Assembly: GCA_017383325.1 (NCBI GenBank)
Contig: JAFNYG010000047.1
Location: 1 to 7,489 of the forward strand
Source of the DNA: Alphaproteobacteria bacterium
GTDB lineage: Bacteria; Pseudomonadota; Alphaproteobacteria; Rs-D84
Direction: 5' to 3'
Length of the DNA stretch: 7,489 bases
Both the position numbers and the translations under genes were made by a program. Numbering within the stretch: position 1 is the stretch's first letter; every line of letters begins with the position of its first letter. The notes beneath the pieces are model-generated. The model was not told where the DNA came from. It ran no database searches and saw only the letters and a list, made by a program, of their open reading frames with translations. This document shows, piece after piece, positions 6,679 to 7,489 of this stretch.

Positions 6679-6749
6679 AAAAAATAAAATTTGTCCTAAG
6701 ATTAGTATGAAATGTTAAGTCAAAATATATTTTTTGCAATCTGTCATCA

Positions 6750-6763
6750 CGCCCGTGCGGGCG
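6750..6763 (+). other. GC-rich hairpin just upstream of the hisS promoter
   Basis: CGCCC / GGGCG with a GTGC loop, in otherwise AT-rich DNA. No T-tract follows on either strand, so it is not a standard intrinsic terminator. It ends 4 nt before the putative -35 of hisS, so it may be a transcript end for upstream RNA or a protein-binding site. Confidence 0.35.
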
Positions 6764-6767
6764 AATA

Positions 6768-6797
6768 TTAGCATATTGTCTTTTTATATGATATAAT
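6768..6797 (+). promoter_or_regulatory. hisS promoter with extended -10
   Basis: TGATATAAT at 6789-6797 is an extended -10 identical to that of tkt; the shared core is TATGATATAAT. A possible -35, TTAGCA (6768-6773, 4/6 match), lies 18 bp upstream. The predicted start is near 6804, giving a leader of about 43 nt. Around the start site TAATGTGC occurs twice (6794-6801, 6805-6812), and GCAC/GTGC can pair around GTAAT, a possible operator or 5' hairpin. AGGA at 6836-6839, 7 nt before the ATG, is the ribosome binding site. Confidence 0.65.
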
Positions 6798-6846
6798 GTG
6801 CACGTAATGTGCGTAAAGTTTTTCCATTAAAAAATAGGATGAAAAA

Positions 6847-7489
6847 ATGGATTTAAAACCAACAAAACCATTATCTGGTTTTATAGAATTATTACCGGCC
6901 GAACAGCGTTGCTTTGATTTTTGTGCGGCGCGTATGTTGAATGTGTTGAAAATGTCTGGGTTCAATCAGCTGGATTTGCCGGCAATCGAACGGGCCGAGG
7001 TTTTGACAGACAAAGATAATTGGGATGAAATTGAAACCCAGATGTTCTTGTTTCAAAAGGGCGATACAAAAATGGGGCTGCGTTATGATGGTACGGTTGG
7101 ATTGTCGCGATATGTTGCGGGGCATCTGAATGATTTGGTGTTCCCGTTCCGTGCCAGCCAGTTTTCAAAACGGTATCGTGGCGAACGTGCCCAGCGTGGT
7201 CGGTATCGCGAATTTTATCAGATGGATATGGATATAATGGGTGTTAATTCGCTGTCTGTGAATTATGATGCGGAAATTATTTCTGTGATTCAGCGTGCGT
7301 TGAATTCTGTGTCTGATTTTATTGGTGAAAACGCGGTGCGTGTTGGGTCGCGGCCATTTTGGGACGCATTGTTTGATTATTTGGAAATGTCAGATGCGCA
7401 GAAAAAAGATGTGTTCGTTTTGATTGATAAGAAAGATAAAATGGGCGATGCATACTTTGCCGAAGGGTTGCGCGATACATTGGGTGATG
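6847..7489 (+). CDS. hisS: Histidyl-tRNA synthetase (3' end outside window)
   Basis: Class II aminoacyl-tRNA synthetase charging tRNA-His. The first 214 codons are present and the frame is open to the window end, so about half of a usual 420-residue enzyme is seen. The N-terminus KPLSGFIELLPAEQRCF (7-23) is the motif 1 region of a divergent HisRS branch (KPxSGFxELLPxEQ), not the more common xxRGxxDxLP. Motif 2 is excellent: FRASQFSKRYRGERAQRGRYREFYQMDMDIMG (101-132). The usual LRPEGT or LRFDLT strand reads LRYDGTVGLSRYVA (78-91), a mixture of both types, and the common GGET stretch before it is replaced by NWDEIETQMFLF (58-69). HisZ, the catalytically inactive paralogue, is less likely given the strong motif 2. 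The start is fixed by AGGA 7 nt upstream and by the N-terminal alignment. It has its own promoter. Confidence 0.93.
   Translation, partial: MDLKPTKPLSGFIELLPAEQRCFDFCAARMLNVLKMSGFNQLDLPAIERAEVLTDKDNWDEIETQMFLFQKGDTKMGLRYDGTVGLSRYVAGHLNDLVFPFRASQFSKRYRGERAQRGRYREFYQMDMDIMGVNSLSVNYDAEIISVIQRALNSVSDFIGENAVRVGSRPFWDALFDYLEMSDAQKKDVFVLIDKKDKMGDAYFAEGLRDTLGD

Larger units (their letters stand above)
6500..6846. other. 347-nt intergenic region between the metallopeptidase gene and hisS
   Basis: This is the only long gap in the window. It holds, in order: a perfect TATAAT (6544-6549); a nested inverted-repeat structure (6561-6660); an AT-rich imperfect hairpin with an 11-nt loop (about 6659-6692); a featureless AT-rich stretch (6693-6749); a GC-rich hairpin (6750-6763); and the hisS promoter and leader (6768-6846). 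No convincing protein-coding gene fills it, and no tRNA was recognised. Confidence 0.7.

Overview
The window reads as a stretch of compact bacterial housekeeping DNA, most likely from an alphaproteobacterium. The strongest lineage cue is RlmE, which has the alphaproteobacterial-looking core SDMAPNT-GHKKTDHIR and the C-terminal KPPSSRKDSVEMF...GFRG. Base composition is moderately AT-rich, with a marked G+T bias on the + strand. Seven of eight genes lie on that strand. Intergenic spaces are short, and TGA, TAA and TAG all serve as stops. This would fit a small-genome, possibly host-associated alphaproteobacterium, but that placement is inference.

Layout. (1) 1-3529, a tight + strand cluster: the 3' three quarters of uvrA (nucleotide excision repair); a 177-residue protein that is only the signal-sequence/RNA-binding M domain of the SRP protein Ffh, with no N or G (GTPase) domain; a small unrecognised protein; and rlmE (23S rRNA 2'-O-methyltransferase). 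Gaps are 2 and about 10 nt, then a 1-nt TAATG overlap, which implies co-transcription and translational coupling. A clean intrinsic terminator closes the cluster. (2) 3555-3986, rnhA (RNase HI) on the - strand, whose stop codon lies in the T-tract of that terminator. (3) 3987-4021, a 35-bp divergent control region with one near-palindromic extended -10 element serving both strands. The tkt transcript would start at or next to its ATG, so it is predicted to be leaderless. (4) 4022-6499, a shortened transketolase followed 3 nt later by a YgjP-type zinc metallopeptidase. (5) 6500-6846, a gap of about 350 nt holding a perfect TATAAT, a long nested inverted-repeat structure (candidate small RNA), a GC-rich hairpin and the extended -10 promoter of hisS. 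(6) 6847-end, the first 214 codons of a divergent histidyl-tRNA synthetase.

The genes serve general functions (DNA repair, protein targeting, rRNA modification, RNA-DNA hybrid removal, pentose phosphate metabolism, tRNA charging) and do not form one pathway. The most unusual item is the stand-alone Ffh M domain, whose SRP-RNA-binding motif is altered. Next are the symmetric promoter with its predicted leaderless tkt mRNA, and the structured element upstream of hisS. I see no mobile element, CRISPR array, phage gene, tRNA or rRNA.
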